A DNA stretch of 62,138 nt from Scenedesmus sp. ARA3 (Eukaryota > Chlorophyta > Chlorophyceae > Sphaeropleales > Scenedesmaceae): positions 1 through 62,138 of the forward strand of contig RWJK01001816.1 in assembly GCA_004335835.1 (NCBI GenBank). The letters are read 5' to 3'. The notes under the pieces are model-generated. The model saw nothing but the letters and a program-made list of their open reading frames with translations, did no database searches and was not told the origin of the DNA. Both the position numbers and the translations under genes were made by a program. This document shows, piece by piece, positions 61,480 to 62,138 of the stretch. Each line of letters starts with the position of its first letter. Within the stretch, counting starts at the first letter, position 1.

Positions 61480-62033
61480 TTCTGGACAAACAGCAGTTGG
61501 CAACAGTGCTAATGTTGGATATGGAGGGGGAGGAGTTGCTGGTCTGGTGCCAGGGCTGTTTGGTGCTGCTAACAGAGCCCTGAGCAACGCAGCGAGCTCC
61601 TTTATCGGTCAGGTGAGCGCTGCAGCAGCAGCAGCAGCAGCAGCGGCTGCTGCATTGCCATACTCCTGGGCGGTTTGGTGCTGCTAACAGAGCCCTGAGC
61701 AACGCAGCGAGCTCCTTCATATGCCAGGTGAGCGCTGCCGCAGCAGCAGCGGCTGCTGCATTGCCATAATCCTGGGCTGTTGGGTGCTGCTGATAGAGCC
61801 CTGAGCAACATGTTGTTATAACGTTATGTTGCTGCAGGTGGACCAGCGGCAGCTGCGCGAGCTGTCATTGCTGAGAAGCATGATATCTTTCAGCGGCGGC
61901 TGCCTCTCTGTTTGTTAAAACATGTTGTAACGTTATTATGCTGCAGGTGGACCAGCGGCTGCAGCGCGAGCTGCAGGAGGTGCCGCCTGCTGCGCAGCTG
62001 CCTTGGGAGCGGCCTGGAGGCAGCAAGCACTAG
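53232..62033 (+). CDS. AsmA/TamB-like protein, probably plastid envelope (820 aa, 10 exons)
   Basis: Exons 53232-53817, 54051-54618, 55427-55745, 56375-56487, 58182-58299, 59264-59344, 59651-59789, 60437-60499, 61224-61612 and 61947-62033 join in phase to a TAG stop. The start could also be 53295, which gives a better transit peptide (MKCSSTSMQLCRQARSTVGI). A membrane segment (TLLAVLLLVAAAPYILSS) precedes a domain start typical of AsmA/TamB-like proteins (LPGDIHVQRVQLGWAQPLAV, LLSLERMSTAEPLY). The C-terminal block (ATLAKAGIRGLPASYVLPLA, TGPLDSPQIDW) is also of that style. Such proteins form long grooves that move lipids or help outer-membrane assembly; the plant TIC236 is a larger relative. 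This protein is short for the group and interrupted by Gln, Ala and Ser runs, so the role is inferred only. Its introns hold the densest echo arrays in the window. Confidence 0.8.
54620..54960 (+). repeat. donor echo array of AsmA-like exon 2 (three copies)
   Basis: The exon end coding VYVPDGLLLLPQEVR recurs at about 54676-54722, 54782-54832 and 54878-54950. The third copy is the longest and starts as far back as the codons for AELRLPRLS. GT follows the shared part in each copy. Confidence 0.95.
55140..55480 (+). repeat. acceptor echo array of AsmA-like exon 3 (two copies)
   Basis: (CTG)n, cag, then ggctgcgctgggtgaccaca and on appear at about 55140-55229 and 55271-55350 before the true exon at 55427. 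All three continue in frame through AVMAAGRQ. In the true copy the CTG tract is the shortest. Confidence 0.95.
56000..56440 (+). repeat. acceptor echo array of AsmA-like exon 4 (three copies)
   Basis: Copies of the exon start coding VSGERVQGLLRGWRLG begin at about 56004, 56127 and 56251 before the true one at 56375, at a 120-125 bp period. The third has lost the AG (gcaag for gcagg). The two nearest share the spacer tttggaacttgccatcgatc. Confidence 0.95.
56488..57070 (+). repeat. donor echo array of AsmA-like exon 4 (five copies)
   Basis: The exon end coding WQFSPELAR with the GTGCGTGC donor (56461-56495) recurs at about 56591-56622, 56703-56735, 56808-56840, 56914-56946 and 57028-57060. Four spacers hold a variant of gacatgtggcgccgcaggaa. 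Confidence 0.95.
57215..58240 (+). repeat. acceptor echo array of AsmA-like exon 5 (eight copies)
   Basis: The block ctgcaggctgtcgctgtccc, then agttcaaccccatgctggaa, occurs near 57222, 57334, 57462, 57587, 57710, 57836, 57949 and 58061 before the true exon at 58182. The period is 110-128 bp. Spacers fall into two types (one with cacacaagaaaccttttgct, one with cttgaacccagccagtgatc), which suggests that blocks of more than one unit were duplicated together. Confidence 0.96.
58300..58672 (+). repeat. donor echoes of AsmA-like exon 5 (two copies)
   Basis: The exon end from gaggccagctgctgtcaagc to GGCAGGT recurs at about 58351-58413 and 58605-58667. A dispersed repeat (58444-58574) is inserted between them. 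Confidence 0.95.
58444..58574 (+). repeat. dispersed repeat, copy 2
   Basis: Matches 7153-7282 in an unrelated gene, in the same orientation, at roughly 80-85 percent by eye. It lies within the donor echo array of exon 5. Confidence 0.75.
58870..59345 (+). repeat. acceptor echo array of AsmA-like exon 6 (four copies)
   Basis: (CTG)n, then caggtgcatgt/gcgcccat/aagctgc type starts, occur near 58879, 58965, 59058 and 59157 before the true exon at 59264, at a period of about 90-105 bp. The tract before the acceptor is present in all the later copies. A donor echo of the same exon follows at about 59433-59462. Confidence 0.95.
59535..59565 (+). repeat. possible acceptor echo of AsmA-like exon 7
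   Basis: The sequence ggtggtggcactggcgaccg resembles ggcggcggcactggcggctt at 59651. It is short and diverged, and the AG is lost. Confidence 0.5.
59965..60060 (+). repeat. donor echo of AsmA-like exon 7
   Basis: The second half of exon 7 (coding VDVWTGP, then GPGLYRTQRTDMII) recurs with GGTGGGTG at the end, about 265 bp downstream. A few indels are present in the first part. Confidence 0.93.
60668..60724 (+). repeat. donor echo of AsmA-like exon 8
   Basis: The sequence tgtggggcctggtggacacc, then accacggacaagtgagcg, copies 60468-60506, with two A residues missing before the donor. Confidence 0.93.
61613..61870 (+). repeat. donor echoes of exon 9 and acceptor echo of exon 10, AsmA-like gene
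   Basis: The exon 9 end (ctaacagagccctgagcaac and on to CAGGTGAGC) recurs at about 61680-61735, and in part at 61788-61812. The exon 10 start (gctgcaggtggaccagcggc) recurs at about 61834-61866 before the true exon at 61947. Confidence 0.93.
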
Positions 62034-62138
62034 CAGCAGCAGCACCAGCAGCAGCAGCAGCAGCAGGTGCTGGCAGAATCCATGGATCTGGCCAGATCTG
62101 CCAGTGGCCACCATAGTGTGTGTATACGTGTGTGTGTG
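62034..62138. other. 3' flank of the AsmA-like gene at the window edge
   Basis: It holds a CAG tract just after the stop (62031-62065) and the start of a TG repeat (62115-62138). No polyadenylation signal (TGTAA) is seen before the window ends. Confidence 0.5.

Overview
This window looks like nuclear DNA of a green alga, probably a core chlorophyte. Genes carry many short introns with GTGAGT or GTGCGC donors and CAG acceptors. CAG/CTG trinucleotide tracts are everywhere, proteins are rich in Gln, Ala and Ser runs, and several products have plastid-type N-termini. No bacterial, viral or transposon gene was recognised. One N at about 37587 marks an assembly uncertainty.

I could assemble ten complete spliced gene models, each with every exon phase closing. 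From left to right they are: F-box/WD40 protein (-, 1077-4880); Tubby-like/LURP-one-type protein (+, 5435-9166); S40-like (DUF584) protein (-, 12738-14579); small two-helix membrane protein (-, 15636-16296); large receptor-like TKL kinase (-, 21010-31078); RPB7 subunit of RNA polymerase II (-, 31383-34579); plastid-type Lon N-terminal-domain protein (+, 35157-38790); Rab2 GTPase (-, 43214-46151); RCC1-type protein (+, 46644-49173); and a conserved, probably plastid protein (-, 50481-52820). An AsmA/TamB-like protein (+, 53232-62033) is the eleventh, and its final stop also lies inside the window. A possible small secreted protein sits at 41635-41958 (-). Four gene pairs are divergent and share 410-580 bp promoters. 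The long gaps (9.2-12.7, 16.3-21.0, 38.8-43.2 and 49.2-50.5 kb) hold no gene I can support.

The most unusual feature is not a gene. Next to a large share of exon boundaries, the adjacent intron carries one to eight tandem, decaying copies of that same boundary (about 20-100 nt of exon end plus splice site plus intron flank, period about 90-150 bp). Copies of an acceptor lie upstream of the exon and copies of a donor lie downstream, on both strands. By eye there are about 60 such 'splice-boundary echoes' in ten genes. The densest are in the AsmA/TamB-like gene, where one acceptor has eight echoes and one donor has five. Many introns appear to have grown this way.

A second pattern is a strand asymmetry: sense-strand (CTG)n tracts end introns and run straight into the CAG acceptor, while sense-strand (CAG)n tracts lie in exons and encode Gln, Ala or Ser. 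This holds for genes in both orientations.
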